From the NCBI GenBank assembly GCA_016218765.1, contig JACRCZ010000133.1, positions 1 through 59,583 of the forward strand: a stretch of DNA of 59,583 nucleotides. Direction: 5' to 3'. The notes under the pieces are model-generated. The model was not told where the DNA came from. It saw nothing but the letters and a program-made list of their open reading frames with translations, and made no database searches. Shown here one piece after another: positions 1 through 9,339 of this stretch (positions are counted from its first letter, which is position 1; each line of letters opens with the position of its first letter). Made by a program: the position numbers and the translations under genes. Source of the stretch: Deltaproteobacteria bacterium (GTDB lineage: Bacteria > Myxococcota_A > Polyangia > DRWM01 > JAAZOP01).

Positions 1-74
1 ACCCCGTCGCCGGACCCGCCGGCGCCGGGCACCGCCGCGCCGTCCACGCCCGCCGCGGGCGCCGGCCGGGTCGC

Positions 75-713
75 TCACGCCTGGTGCCGGTAGTGCCGCG
101 CCACGTACGCGATGCGCTGGAACAACGACACGTGCGACAGGACCGCCGTGGCCCAGATGCCCGCCACCACCGGCCACTCGACCCCCAGCGCACCCGCGAA
201 CAGCGTCGGGATGCCGAAGTAGATCAGGAACTCGGCCGAGCCGAACATCCCGACCTTGTCCATGGGGTGCGTCAGCTTCCCGTTCCGGCGCGTCGTGTCC
301 TGCGACTCGACGTACAGGCAGTTCTTGATGAACGCGTTGCAGAACGCCCCGGACACGGCGAACGCCGCGACGTACGGCAGGTGCGGCCAGCGGGGCGAAA
401 GATGGAACGCCACCGCAACCACCCAGATGCCGATGAGGTAACGGTCGCCCATCTCGTCCAGCACGCCGCCCAGGATGGACGTCTGCCCGCGCCGGCGCGC
501 CACGTAGCCGTCGACGTGGTCGGCCAGACCCCGCAGCCCGAGCAGCGCCGTGCCTGCGAAATGCCAGCCCAGGACGTAGACCGCCGCGGCCACGATGGCC
601 CAGACCCACGCGATCACCGTCCATGTGTTGGGCGAGAACGGCAGCCGCCCGCACGTCCGCATCAGCGGCCCGGTCAGCCCGTCGAATCCCTTGCGGATCG
701 AGAAGAGGTTCAT
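75..713 (-). CDS. CDP-alcohol phosphatidyltransferase
   Basis: This 212-residue integral membrane enzyme should transfer a phospho-alcohol from a CDP-alcohol to an acceptor alcohol, releasing CMP. The family signature is complete: D65-x2-D68-G69-x2-A72-R73, then G82-x3-D86-x3-D90, the metal and CDP-binding helix pair. Hydrophobic segments flank it at about 33-60, 92-112 and 165-195. The ATG start overlaps the stop of the upstream cytidylyltransferase by 4 bases, so the two are probably translationally coupled and the neighbour likely makes the CDP-activated substrate. The alcohol (inositol, glycerol, ethanolamine or other) cannot be read from the sequence. After the stop, positions 1-74 contain a possible GTG start for another minus-strand gene, but too little is in the window to call it. 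Confidence 0.9.
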   Translation of the reverse strand: MNLFSIRKGFDGLTGPLMRTCGRLPFSPNTWTVIAWVWAIVAAAVYVLGWHFAGTALLGLRGLADHVDGYVARRRGQTSILGGVLDEMGDRYLIGIWVVAVAFHLSPRWPHLPYVAAFAVSGAFCNAFIKNCLYVESQDTTRRNGKLTHPMDKVGMFGSAEFLIYFGIPTLFAGALGVEWPVVAGIWATAVLSHVSLFQRIAYVARHYRHQA

Positions 714-1459
714 GGCCCGCGCCCCGCACCACGCCCGCGCAAGACGCGGTCGGCCGCGGCCAGGTCCTCCGCCGTGTCGATCTCCGCACAGTAGTGGCCC
801 GTCACGTCAACCACGTGGATCTCCGCCTCCCCACGCTCGATCATCTGCTCGAACGACTTCTCGTACCACTCGTTGCCGAGTCCACGCCCCACCACCCGCT
901 CGTGCAGCGTCGCGAACAGCACCCGCGAACCCTCCGCCGAAAACCGCTCGATGCCGATCGACTCGCCGGCCGCCCGCGCCACCGGCACCGGCTTGTCGAT
1001 CCGCAACACCCGACCCCGCTCGTCCAGCTCGACCTTGATCTCCTCCTCCCCCAGATCCGCCGCCCGGCGCAACGCCAGGCAGTTGGGCCACGGAGCACCG
1101 AGCACCGCGTCGATCACGCCCCGGTCAAACACGATGTCCGCGTCCAGCATCAGGAACTCGCGGCCGTCCAGCGCCGGTCGGGCCGCAAGCAGCGACGGCC
1201 CGTTCTGCGTCGTCGCGTAGTCGTGGTTCGTGAACCAGGCCACCCGCAGCCCGGGGTACCAACCCCCCACCGCGGCGCGGATCTTCCCCTCCAGGAACCC
1301 CGTGACCAGCGCGAACTCCCCGATCCCGCAGCCGAGCAGCGTGTCCATCGCGCGTCGCAGAATCGGCACGCCCGCCACGGAAAGCAGGCACTTGGGCAGG
1401 TCGTCGGTCAAGGGACGAAGTCGCGTGGCCATGCCCGCGGCGAGCAGGACCGCCTTCAT
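710..1459 (-). CDS. Phospho-alcohol cytidylyltransferase-like nucleotidyltransferase
   Basis: This 249-residue soluble nucleotidyltransferase resembles LicC and inositol-phosphate or aminoethylphosphonate cytidylyltransferases. The N-terminal nucleotide-binding loop LAAGMATRLRPLT (residues 6-18) is followed by Lys23. The metal-binding D106-A-D108 pair comes after a YATTQNGPSL stretch (81-90), which recalls the substrate loop of LicC-type enzymes. A C-terminal EIDTAEDL motif completes the fold. It probably activates a phosphorylated alcohol with CTP for the membrane transferase encoded immediately downstream (4-base overlap). No convincing ribosome-binding site precedes the ATG. A sugar-1-phosphate nucleotidyltransferase role is the main alternative, but pairing with a CDP-alcohol transferase favours CTP. 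Confidence 0.82.
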   Translation of the reverse strand: MKAVLLAAGMATRLRPLTDDLPKCLLSVAGVPILRRAMDTLLGCGIGEFALVTGFLEGKIRAAVGGWYPGLRVAWFTNHDYATTQNGPSLLAARPALDGREFLMLDADIVFDRGVIDAVLGAPWPNCLALRRAADLGEEEIKVELDERGRVLRIDKPVPVARAAGESIGIERFSAEGSRVLFATLHERVVGRGLGNEWYEKSFEQMIERGEAEIHVVDVTGHYCAEIDTAEDLAAADRVLRGRGAGRGP

Positions 1460-1520
1460 GGCGCGGCACTATGTCACTTGTCGGAAGGCTTGGGAAGCCC
1501 GGCGGGGTCGGGTACGCTAG

Positions 1521-1570
1521 GTTCGTCCCCCTGGTCGGAATCTGTGCTCATCTGTGTTCATCTGTGGTTT
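1521..1570 (+). repeat. Dispersed repeat with three 10-bp units, copy 1
   Basis: Three consecutive 10-bp units occupy 1541-1570 (TCTGTGCTCA, TCTGTGTTCA, TCTGTGGTTT). The preceding 20 bases resemble those before the copy at 39,431-39,480, which has the same three-unit layout and orientation. It lies in the 151-bp gap between two minus-strand genes. It resembles the CACAGATGAACACAG-type repeats that I recall from many GC-rich genomes, usually between genes. Its function is unknown. Confidence 0.7.
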
Positions 1571-1610
1571 CCCCGCCCGGTCCGGACGCGGGTTCGCGCA
1601 GGCCGTCCGC

Positions 1611-2951
1611 TCAAAGCTGGTCCGCAAGCACGATGTCCGGCGAATCGGCGTCGCCCCGGATCTCGTGCAGCAACAGCCACCCGCCGCGCGAACCCGTGAA
1701 CACCACGCGCCGGGACCCGTCGACGACCGCGTCGACCAGCTGGTCGCCCCGCCGCGCCGAACCGGGAAACTCCCGCCACGGCAACGTGTCGCCCCGCCGC
1801 ACGATCCGGAACACCCCGTTCGAACCCACCCCGAGAAACCCGCCCGCCCGGACCGGATCGTCGGCCAGACGCAGGAAGGCCACCGCAGGGCCCGTCACCG
1901 CACGGTCCGGAGCGGCGCAGAACACCTTGCGGTCCAAGAGCGGCTTGAGACACGCGCCCGGCTGCACCCCGGCAGACGCCTCGCCGCCCGACCACCAGGC
2001 CGCACACCGCTCGCCAACCACCACCTCGTACACGCACGAACGGTAGTCCGAGAACAACAACCCGCCCCGGGACGACGACGCGATCATCGTCATGATCGCA
2101 CCCTCCCGATCGGGTCCGTCCATCACCAGCCGCAGCCGCACGTCCTTCGTCTTGGGACTCTTCCCGTTCAGGCCCACCACCCGCGTCGCCCGCCGCGCCG
2201 CCACGTCCCACGCGATGAGCAGACCGTCGCCGCCGGCCGAGAACAACAACGGAGACGTCCCGCCCGCGAACTCCAACGCACGCACGTCCTCCAGATGGCC
2301 CGCCGGGACCTTCTCCTCGTCCGCGTCCCCCGCCGGCGGCGCGGGCGCCAGCCGCGACGGCGGGCCGCCCGCGACCAGATCCCAGACGAAGATCTCGCCC
2401 GACCAGCCCGCCGCGGCCAGCAGACGACCGTCCGGCGAAAGCGCGAGCGCCAGCAGCCCGGCCGCGACACCGGGAGTCCGCGGCGGCACGAACGCCTCCG
2501 GCGGCGCCTCGCCGTCCAGACGCCAGCGCAGCACCCGCCCGTCGAACGAGGCCGAAAACAGCTCCCGACCCCCCGCACCGAAGCGCAACACCGTCACCGG
2601 CCCCTCGTGCGCCGCAAGGACGCGGAACGGAGCCTCCCGGTCCAGGAATCGCGCCCCCTCGACCCGCCGCAGCTCGATCGGATACCGGTCGCCCTCGCGC
2701 CGCTCGCCCCCGGAGGCGACCAGCGTCCCGTCCGGGGAGACGGCACGCGCACGAATCGTCGGACGATCCTGCGGCGGCGCGGCGTCGCCGGCGTCGTCCG
2801 CCGCCCCGCGCCGGTCGGCCTCCCCCGTCGGGGCACGGTAGAACAGCGTGAACGCCGCCAGCCCGAGCAGGAACACCACGAGCAACAGCAGGCACCCGCC
2901 CGTGCGGGGCAACAGCCGGCGCGGTCCGCCGGATACCGCCGGCCCGCTCAT
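1611..2951 (-). CDS. Membrane-anchored WD40-repeat protein
   Basis: This 446-residue protein has one N-terminal transmembrane segment (about residues 19-38) followed by a WD40-type beta-propeller. Repeated blade endings are visible, such as SPDGTLVASGG, FDGRVLRWRLDG, SPDGRLLAAAGWSGEIFVWDL and SAGGDGLLIAWDV. The C-terminal blades are more divergent. The topology suggests a propeller held at the outer face of the inner membrane, acting as a protein-interaction platform. It starts 16 bases after the stop of the upstream flippase gene, which suggests co-transcription within the surface-glycan locus. No enzymatic motif is visible and its partner cannot be named. Confidence 0.8.
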   Translation of the reverse strand: MSGPAVSGGPRRLLPRTGGCLLLLVVFLLGLAAFTLFYRAPTGEADRRGAADDAGDAAPPQDRPTIRARAVSPDGTLVASGGERREGDRYPIELRRVEGARFLDREAPFRVLAAHEGPVTVLRFGAGGRELFSASFDGRVLRWRLDGEAPPEAFVPPRTPGVAAGLLALALSPDGRLLAAAGWSGEIFVWDLVAGGPPSRLAPAPPAGDADEEKVPAGHLEDVRALEFAGGTSPLLFSAGGDGLLIAWDVAARRATRVVGLNGKSPKTKDVRLRLVMDGPDREGAIMTMIASSSRGGLLFSDYRSCVYEVVVGERCAAWWSGGEASAGVQPGACLKPLLDRKVFCAAPDRAVTGPAVAFLRLADDPVRAGGFLGVGSNGVFRIVRRGDTLPWREFPGSARRGDQLVDAVVDGSRRVVFTGSRGGWLLLHEIRGDADSPDIVLADQL

Positions 2952-2967
2952 CGCGCCCGATCCTCGG

Positions 2968-4539
2968 TCACGTGCCTCTCCCTTCCGCCGAACGCAGTCC
3001 GCGGAGCGACAGCCAGTCGCGAACGTAGGCCCAATCCGCGCGCCGGATCAAGCCCAGCACCGTGCCCAGCACCGAATACGTCACCAGCATCGCGACCGCC
3101 TCGCCGGCCAGCGCGAGCCCCGGACCCGCGGGCACCAGCAGCTTGAACGCCACGGCCGGCCCCGCCGCCGCGCCGCAGACCCCGAGCACCTGCGCCCACC
3201 GCGCGAACGGGAAGACCTGCCGCACCGGCACCCCGCTCGACCGCCCGATCTGCCGCAGGTAGTAGCCCACGATCACCACGAACGCCGCCACCGTGCCCCA
3301 GGCCGCCCCCGTGAAACCCACGATGTACGCCAGCGGGACGCTCGCCACCACGTTGACCACCAGCCCCAGCGACGTGGCGTACAGCACGTCGCGCGTCCGC
3401 CCCGCGGCCGCCAGCATGTTGCCGTAGGCGGCCACGCGCCCCAACAACACCAGCGTGTAGATGCGGAAAACCCACGCCGCCCCGGAATAGCTCGACCCGA
3501 ACAGCAACGCCACCGTCTCCTCCGCGGAGACCACGAACAGCACCGCAACCGGGAGGATGATGAGGCAGATCTTCTCCGCCGACAGACGCCACAACGCCAC
3601 CGCCTCCGCCCCGCGCCCCGCCTGGAACAGCTCCGTGAACCGAGGCATCAGCACGTTGCCCGCCGCGAACGGGATGATGGTCACCACCGGGATCTGCCAC
3701 GCGCCGACGAAGTAGTCCGCGAACTGCGCCGACGTGAACAGCGCCGCGACAAGGAAACGATCGAAACGCTGGTTCAGAATCGACGTGATCTCGGAAAGCC
3801 CCAGCGGCAACGCGTAGCGGAAAATCGCCCCCACCGACACCGGCGCCGCATCGTCGCCCCCGCCGCCGCGGTAGAACCACCGCATCGCCCCCCACAACAC
3901 CCCGAGCTTCACCGCCGCACACGCCGAAAGCGCCGCGAACGGCACCCACAGCGGAGCACCCAGCCCCGCCGGGACCAGCACCGCGACGAGCTGCGAGCCG
4001 GAATCGAGCATCGAGAACCAGGCCGATTGCCGGTGACGGCTCTCGGCCACCAGCAGGTGCGGCAACAACCGCGAGGGCAGGTCGAACAACGCGTACGGCA
4101 CCAGCCACGGGATGAACCGCAGCATCCGCGCCTCGACCGCCCCCGTCCACGAGGCAATGGCCCAGAAGCCAAGGAATCCGAGCGCCACCAGCCCGCCGAA
4201 AGCGCCCAGGATCAACGCCAGCCGCCGCACGGTCCGCCGCCGCTGCCCCGGCGACTTCCCCGCCAGGAAATAGAGCACGCTCTCCGGCAGGCCCGTCGCG
4301 ACGATCGTCGCGACCGTCCCGTACAGCAGGAGCACGTACGCCAGCACCGCCACCGACAGCTTGTCCAGGAACCGGACCAGCAGGATGGGAAGCAGGACCT
4401 CCGCCGCGGCCGCCGCAATGCGGCCCATCACCACGACGCCGACCTGGCGGGCCAGCACCTGCCCCTCGAGCGCCGCCGGCGGCGATGCGGCAGGCGGTTC
4501 GTCGCGCACGTCGTCCACGGGCGTCGGACTGTACTCCAC
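2968..4539 (-). CDS. Polysaccharide flippase (MOP/Wzx-like)
   Basis: This polytopic membrane protein of about 523 residues has some 12-14 hydrophobic segments, matching oligosaccharide flippases of the MATE/MOP superfamily (usually 420-500 residues). Segments such as LPESVLYFLAGKSPGQRRR, IIPFAAGNVLMPRFTELFQ and YGNMLAAAGRTRDVLYATS are typical of O-antigen and teichuronic-acid flippases. It would move lipid-linked glycans across the inner membrane. The frame stays open far upstream over the divergent methyltransferase gene. I chose the GTG at 4539 because it leaves a short cytoplasmic N-terminus and a 105-bp divergent intergenic space. An internal ATG near 4430 is possible. Confidence 0.85.
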   Translation of the reverse strand: MEYSPTPVDDVRDEPPAASPPAALEGQVLARQVGVVVMGRIAAAAAEVLLPILLVRFLDKLSVAVLAYVLLLYGTVATIVATGLPESVLYFLAGKSPGQRRRTVRRLALILGAFGGLVALGFLGFWAIASWTGAVEARMLRFIPWLVPYALFDLPSRLLPHLLVAESRHRQSAWFSMLDSGSQLVAVLVPAGLGAPLWVPFAALSACAAVKLGVLWGAMRWFYRGGGGDDAAPVSVGAIFRYALPLGLSEITSILNQRFDRFLVAALFTSAQFADYFVGAWQIPVVTIIPFAAGNVLMPRFTELFQAGRGAEAVALWRLSAEKICLIILPVAVLFVVSAEETVALLFGSSYSGAAWVFRIYTLVLLGRVAAYGNMLAAAGRTRDVLYATSLGLVVNVVASVPLAYIVGFTGAAWGTVAAFVVIVGYYLRQIGRSSGVPVRQVFPFARWAQVLGVCGAAAGPAVAFKLLVPAGPGLALAGEAVAMLVTYSVLGTVLGLIRRADWAYVRDWLSLRGLRSAEGRGT

Positions 4540-4644
4540 CGACCCCAATGCGTCCACGCCGCGGACTTGATCGAATGCGACGACTGGGCCAAGGTGCGGG
4601 CCGGCGCCGCCGCCGAAACCGCGGCCGCCAGGAGGCACGAAAGG

Positions 4645-5304
4645 GTGGACGACGAGCGGAAACCGGGGGGCGTCACGGCCCACTACACCACGCCGGGGTA
4701 CCTCGATCGGTCCCGCTGGCTGGGCTTCCACCAGCAGTTCACCCTGCTGCGCGACACCGGCGCCCGCGAAATCCTGGAAATCGGCCCGGGCACCGGCGTC
4801 GTCAGCGCCGCCCTGCGCGCCTGCGGCCTGCGCGTCGTCACCGTCGACATCGATCCCGGTACCCGCCCCGACGTCGTCGCCGACGTCCGCCGCCTCGCCG
4901 GCGCCTTCCCCGCCGCCTCCTTCGACGCCGTCGCCGCCTTCGAGGTGCTCGAACACCTCGCCTTCGACGACGCCGCCCTCGCCCTGGAACAGATGGCCGC
5001 CGTCACCCGCTCCCACGCCGTCGTCTCCGTCCCCTACTCCGGCATGACCTGGCACCTCGCCGTCCGCATGTTCACCCTCAACAAGGACCACCCCCTGAAC
5101 CTCGGACTCCGACTGCCCGCGTTCTGGCGCCGCCGCCCCATGTGCGACGAACACCAGTGGGAGCCGGGCCTGCGCGATCGGCCCCTGGCGGACTTCCGCC
5201 GCCTGCTCGCACGACGGTTCGAAATCGAGCGCGAAGAGCTGCTCTCGGACACCCTGAGCCAGGTGTTCTTCGTCCTGCAGCGCCGGCAGGACCGGCCCGC
5301 TTGA
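4645..5304 (+). CDS. SAM-dependent methyltransferase (class I)
   Basis: This 219-residue Rossmann methyltransferase has motif I ILEIGPGTGVVSAAL (about 43-57) and an acidic residue ending strand 2 (VTVDID, about 65-70). A post-I segment AFEVLEHLAFDDAALA is typical of sugar or lipid O-methyltransferases (Methyltransf_11/23 type). The GTG start at 4645 is supported by GGAGG at 4631-4635, nine bases upstream. It stands first in the plus-strand glycan operon, 52 bases before a MetW-like methyltransferase, so a sugar or lipid-linked acceptor is the likely substrate. That assignment rests only on context. Confidence 0.85.
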   Translation: MDDERKPGGVTAHYTTPGYLDRSRWLGFHQQFTLLRDTGAREILEIGPGTGVVSAALRACGLRVVTVDIDPGTRPDVVADVRRLAGAFPAASFDAVAAFEVLEHLAFDDAALALEQMAAVTRSHAVVSVPYSGMTWHLAVRMFTLNKDHPLNLGLRLPAFWRRRPMCDEHQWEPGLRDRPLADFRRLLARRFEIEREELLSDTLSQVFFVLQRRQDRPA

Positions 5305-5356
5305 CGCCACGCGCCCGGCAGGTCAACATCCGGCGCCCCCCACGGGGACGGTGCCG

Positions 5357-5986
5357 ATGAACGACAACCGCCGCTACGACTGGACGGACCGCGCGCACAG
5401 CGAACGGCCCGAATACGCGATCATCGAACGCTGGATCCCGCCCCGCAGCCGCGTCATCGACCTGGGCTGCGGCAACGGCTCCCTCCTCCGCCTGCTCAAG
5501 GAACGAAAGGACGTCGCCGAGTTCGGCATCGAGCTGGCGCCCAGCGGCGTCGAGCTCTGCAGGCAACAGGCCCTCCGCGTCCGCCAGGGGTCCATCGATG
5601 TCGATCTCACCGACCTGGCCGCCGACGAATTCGACTACGCCGTCTGCAACGTCACCCTCCAGATGGTCATGAACCCGGAAGTGACCCTGCGCGAAATGCG
5701 ACGCATCGCCCGCTTCCAGATCGTCTCCTTCCCCAACTTCGCCTTCTACTGGAACCGCCTCGAGCTGCTCGCACTCGGCCGCATGCCGCGACGCCTCCTC
5801 TTCGGCTACGACTGGTACGACACCGGCCACATCCACCAGCTCTCGATCCGCGACTTCACAGGCACCATCCGCAAGCTCGCACTCCAACCCCGCGACGCCG
5901 CCTACCTCGGCCACACCGGGCCGCTCTCCCGGCTCTGGCCCAACCTCCTCGCCTCCGAGGCGGTCTTCCTCCTCGAACGCGCGTGA
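5357..5986 (+). CDS. MetW-like methyltransferase
   Basis: This 209-residue class I methyltransferase has motif I VIDLGCGNGSLLRLL (33-47) and resembles the MetW family, including VCNVTLQMVMNPEVTLREM and the SFPNFAFYWNRLELL block. True MetW works with MetX in methionine synthesis. No metX is nearby, and the setting in a glycan operon suggests a MetW-like enzyme of surface polymer synthesis instead. A GTG two codons upstream (5351) is possible, but the ATG has the better-placed purine-rich GGGGACGG. Its stop overlaps the next gene's GTG start by four bases (GTGA). Confidence 0.8.
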   Translation: MNDNRRYDWTDRAHSERPEYAIIERWIPPRSRVIDLGCGNGSLLRLLKERKDVAEFGIELAPSGVELCRQQALRVRQGSIDVDLTDLAADEFDYAVCNVTLQMVMNPEVTLREMRRIARFQIVSFPNFAFYWNRLELLALGRMPRRLLFGYDWYDTGHIHQLSIRDFTGTIRKLALQPRDAAYLGHTGPLSRLWPNLLASEAVFLLERA

Positions 5987-7215
5987 GGCCCGCCGTGCAC
6001 CACGAACCCCTGCACATCGGCATCGTGACCCGCGCCATGCCCGCGCACGGCCGCGGCGGCATGGAAGACCACACCCTCGCCCTCGCCGCGGGACTCGTCG
6101 AACGGGGCCACGCCGTCACCGTCCTGACCACCGGCCTCCCGGATCGCACCGTCGAAACGATCCGCGGCGTCGAAATCCACTACCTCCGCGGCACCAGCCC
6201 CCGCTACTACTCCTGGGCCTGGTGGCGCAAAAGCCCCGCCGCCATCCTCGCGCTGCACGACCGGCGCCCCTTCGACGTCCTGCACAGCCAGAGCATCGGC
6301 GCCTGCGCCTTCCTCGACCGGCGCCTGAACGTCACCCGCCGCCTCCCCACCGTGCTCACCCTCCACGGCACGCCCTACGACGAAATCGCGAGCCGCGTGA
6401 ACATCCTCGCCCATAGCCCGTCGCTCGGCGCGTCCGTCGAAGTGCTCCAGATCGGCGCCTGGGTCGTGAAATACCTCTGGTTCTACCTCGGCGCCGTCGC
6501 CCGCGCCGACGGCGTGATCGTCACCAGCGACGAACAGGACCGGCTCGTGCGACGGATGTTCTTCGTCGCTCCGGACCGCCTGTTCAAGGTCTACAACGGA
6601 ATGGATCACGACATGTTCGTGCCCGCCCCGCCCGACGAAGACCTGCGCCGGAAACTCGGCCTGGACCCCGGCGACCGCGTCCTGCCCTGCGTCGCCCGCT
6701 TCGCCCGCGACAAGGGCCTGGACCAGGTGATCCGCGCCATGCCCGACGTCCTGCGCGGCGAGCCGCGCGCTCGCCTGCTCCTCGCCGGCGACGGCCGGGA
6801 GAGACCACGCCTCGAATCCCTCGCCGCTCGCCTCGGCCTGGACCACCGCGTGCGGTTCCTCGGCTTCGTCCCGTTCAGCGACCTGCCGAAATACTTCAAC
6901 CTGTGCGACGCGTTCGTCAACGCCACCCTCCGCAGCAACGGCTACGACCTCACCATGCTGGAAGCCATGGCCTGCGAGAAGCTCGTCGTCTCCTCCGACG
7001 TCGGAAGCACCCCGACCCTCATCCGCGACGGCGTCGATGGCCTCCTCGTCCCGGTCGGCGATCGCCGTGCCCTGGCCACGCGCATCCTGGAGGCAATGCG
7101 GGAGCCCGAACGCACCCGCGAAATCGGACGCCGCGCCCGCGCCAAGGTCACCAGCCGCTTCACCGTGCCGCGCATGGTCGAGGACACCCTGAACGCCTAC
7201 CAGGCGGTGCTCTGA
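5983..7215 (+). CDS. Glycosyltransferase family 4
   Basis: This 410-residue GT-B glycosyltransferase has the N-terminal domain signature GRGGMEDHTLALAAGL and the C-terminal nucleotide-sugar domain (PCVARFARDKGLDQVIRAM, LLLAGDGRERPRLE). The signature loop NGYDLTMLEAMACEKLVV follows. In most GT4 enzymes the donor-binding loop is E-x7-E; here the first position is Asn and the second Glu is kept. The start is GTG in a GTGA overlap with the preceding methyltransferase gene. It would add a sugar to a lipid-linked or capsular glycan at the cytoplasmic membrane. Donor and acceptor are unknown. Confidence 0.88.
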   Translation: MRPAVHHEPLHIGIVTRAMPAHGRGGMEDHTLALAAGLVERGHAVTVLTTGLPDRTVETIRGVEIHYLRGTSPRYYSWAWWRKSPAAILALHDRRPFDVLHSQSIGACAFLDRRLNVTRRLPTVLTLHGTPYDEIASRVNILAHSPSLGASVEVLQIGAWVVKYLWFYLGAVARADGVIVTSDEQDRLVRRMFFVAPDRLFKVYNGMDHDMFVPAPPDEDLRRKLGLDPGDRVLPCVARFARDKGLDQVIRAMPDVLRGEPRARLLLAGDGRERPRLESLAARLGLDHRVRFLGFVPFSDLPKYFNLCDAFVNATLRSNGYDLTMLEAMACEKLVVSSDVGSTPTLIRDGVDGLLVPVGDRRALATRILEAMREPERTREIGRRARAKVTSRFTVPRMVEDTLNAYQAVL

Positions 7216-7217
7216 CC

Positions 7218-8210
7218 ATGCCGCAAACCAACCGCTACGACGGCGCCTCCGTCCTCGTCACCGGCGGCCTCGGCTTCATCGGCAGCAACCTCGCCCATCG
7301 CCTCGTCACCCTCGGCGCACGCGTCACCCTGCTCGACTCGCTGCGACCCGAGTGCGGCGGCAACGAACACAACGCCGCCGGGATCCGCGACCGGATCGCC
7401 GTCGAAATCGGCGACGTTCGCGACCACGACCGCCTCGACCGCCTCGTCCGCGGCATGAACGTCGTCTTCAACCTCGCCGGCACCGCCAGCCACACCGACA
7501 GCATGGCCGACCCGTACACCGACCTCGACATCAACTGCCGCGCCCAGATCGCCCTCCTCGAGGCGTGCCGCAACCACAACTCCGACGCCAAGGTCGTCTT
7601 CACCGGAACCCGCGGCCAGTACGGACGGCCCGAACGCCTGCCCGTCGACGAACGACACCCCCTCGCACCCGCCGACGCCAACGGCATCAACAAGTCGGCC
7701 GGCGAGCAGTACCACCTCCTGTACCACCGCTATTACGGCCTCCGCACCACCTCCCTCCGCCTCAGCAACACCTACGGCCCGCGGCACCAGATGAAACACC
7801 CGCGGCAGGGCGTCATCTGCTGGTTCGTGCGCCAGGTCCTGGACGGCCGACCCATCCGCGTCTACGGCGACGGGAAGCAGGTCCGCGACACCAACTACGT
7901 CGATGACGTCGTCGAGGCGCTCTGCCGCGCCGGAGCGTCGGCCGAGGCCGACGGCGAGGTGTTCAACCTGGGAGGCACACCCGTCGGACTCGCCGACCTG
8001 GCATGTACCCTCATCCGGATCGCGGGACGCGGAAACTACGAGCTGGCCGAGTACCCCGCGGCGTCGCGGGGCGTCGAGGTGGGAGACTATGTCGCCGACA
8101 CGAGAAAGATCGAACAGCGGCTCGGCTGGAAGGCCGCCGTCCCGCTCGAAGAAGGACTCCGCAGAACCCTCGAGTTCTACGAAAAGGAGAAATCCCATTA
8201 CTGGGAATGA
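7218..8210 (+). CDS. NAD-dependent sugar epimerase/dehydratase with altered active site
   Basis: This 330-residue extended short-chain dehydrogenase has the NAD-binding motif TGGLGFIG (15-22) and the usual C-terminal nucleotide-sugar region ([31 protein letters not shown]). The catalytic Lys159 is present, but the Tyr four residues before it is replaced by Asn155 (sequence NGINKSAGE). I recall a group of epimerase-like proteins with NGINK at this place, so this may be a subfamily trait rather than damage. It starts two bases after the GT4 stop. The substrate is probably a nucleotide sugar for this locus. Whether it is a conventional epimerase is uncertain. Confidence 0.82.
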   Translation: MPQTNRYDGASVLVTGGLGFIGSNLAHRLVTLGARVTLLDSLRPECGGNEHNAAGIRDRIAVEIGDVRDHDRLDRLVRGMNVVFNLAGTASHTDSMADPYTDLDINCRAQIALLEACRNHNSDAKVVFTGTRGQYGRPERLPVDERHPLAPADANGINKSAGEQYHLLYHRYYGLRTTSLRLSNTYGPRHQMKHPRQGVICWFVRQVLDGRPIRVYGDGKQVRDTNYVDDVVEALCRAGASAEADGEVFNLGGTPVGLADLACTLIRIAGRGNYELAEYPAASRGVEVGDYVADTRKIEQRLGWKAAVPLEEGLRRTLEFYEKEKSHYWE

Positions 8211-9339
8211 CCGGCACCCCGCGACCGTCCCGTTCGTCTCCCTGCGGGAACAGCGCCGGGAGCTCCGAAACGAGCTCCAGGCCGCGATGGAACGCGTCTT
8301 CCGGCGCTCGTCGTTCATCCTCGGCGAGGAGCTCGAAGCCCTGGAAGCCGAGTTCGCCCTCGCACACGACTGCACGCACGGCGTCGGCGTCGGCTCGGGC
8401 ACCGACGCGCTCCACCTCGCCCTCCGGGCCTGCGGCGTCAAGCCGGGCGACGACGTGCTCACCGTCGCCAACGTGTGGGTCCCCACCGCCTGCGCCATCC
8501 GCGCCGCCGGCGCACGCCCCGTCTTCGCCGATATCGACCCCCGCACCTTCGCCATGGACCCCGCCAAGATCGCCCGCGCGCTCACCCGCCGCACCACGGC
8601 CATCCTCCCCGTCCACCTCTACGGCCAGGTCGCCGACATGGACCCCATCCTCGAAGCGGCCGCGAAGCGCGGCATCCCCGTCATCGAAGACGCCTGCCAG
8701 GCACACGGCGCGGCCTACCGAGGACGCAAGGCCGGCTCGCTGGGCGCCGCCGGCTGCTTCAGCTTCTATCCGACGAAGAACCTGGGCGCCTACGGCGACG
8801 CCGGCATGGTCGTGACCAACGACCCCGCCCTCGCGCGCCGCGTGCGCTCGCTCCGCAACTACGGCGAGACCCAGCCGCGCTACACCTGCCGCGAGACCGG
8901 CGTGAACAGCCGCCTCGACGAGCTGCAGGCCGCCATGCTGCGCGTCAAGCTGCGCCGCCTGGCCGAGTGGAACGAGCGGCGGAGACGTCACGCGGCCCGC
9001 TACGACGCGGACCTGGCAGGAACCGCCGTCCGCGTGCCGCACGCGTCGCCGACGTCACGCCACGTCTACCACCTCTACGTCGTGCGCAGCGATCGGCGCG
9101 ACGAGCTGCGGGCCTGGCTGGCGAAGCGCGGCGTGGGCTCCGCCGTCCACTACCCGATCCCCGTGCACCTCCAGCCGGCCTTCGCCGACCTGGGCCGCCG
9201 GCGGGGCGACCTCCCGGAAACCGAACGCGCCTGCAATCAGGTCCTCTCCCTGCCGATCTACCCCGAGCTGACCGCGGCACAACGACGCCGGGTCGTCGAC
9301 GCCATCCGCGAGTTCCCCGGACGGAAGGGACGGCCGTGA
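8197..9339 (+). CDS. DegT/DnrJ/EryC1 family sugar aminotransferase
   Basis: This PLP enzyme of about 380 residues should transaminate a keto nucleotide sugar. The N-terminal [13 protein letters not shown] block, the PLP-contacting [11 protein letters not shown] (Asp165) and the Schiff-base Lys194 in [16 protein letters not shown] are intact. With rfbB and rfbA directly downstream, its likely substrate is dTDP-4-keto-6-deoxyglucose, giving a 4-amino-4,6-dideoxy sugar. No 3,4-ketoisomerase is seen. No ATG, GTG or TTG lies in frame before the conserved N-terminus. I place the start at ATT 8197, which has a perfect AAGGAG at 8184-8189 seven bases upstream. A one-base assembly error near the ATG at 8207 is the alternative. 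Confidence 0.85.
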   Translation: MTGNDRHPATVPFVSLREQRRELRNELQAAMERVFRRSSFILGEELEALEAEFALAHDCTHGVGVGSGTDALHLALRACGVKPGDDVLTVANVWVPTACAIRAAGARPVFADIDPRTFAMDPAKIARALTRRTTAILPVHLYGQVADMDPILEAAAKRGIPVIEDACQAHGAAYRGRKAGSLGAAGCFSFYPTKNLGAYGDAGMVVTNDPALARRVRSLRNYGETQPRYTCRETGVNSRLDELQAAMLRVKLRRLAEWNERRRRHAARYDADLAGTAVRVPHASPTSRHVYHLYVVRSDRRDELRAWLAKRGVGSAVHYPIPVHLQPAFADLGRRRGDLPETERACNQVLSLPIYPELTAAQRRRVVDAIREFPGRKGRP

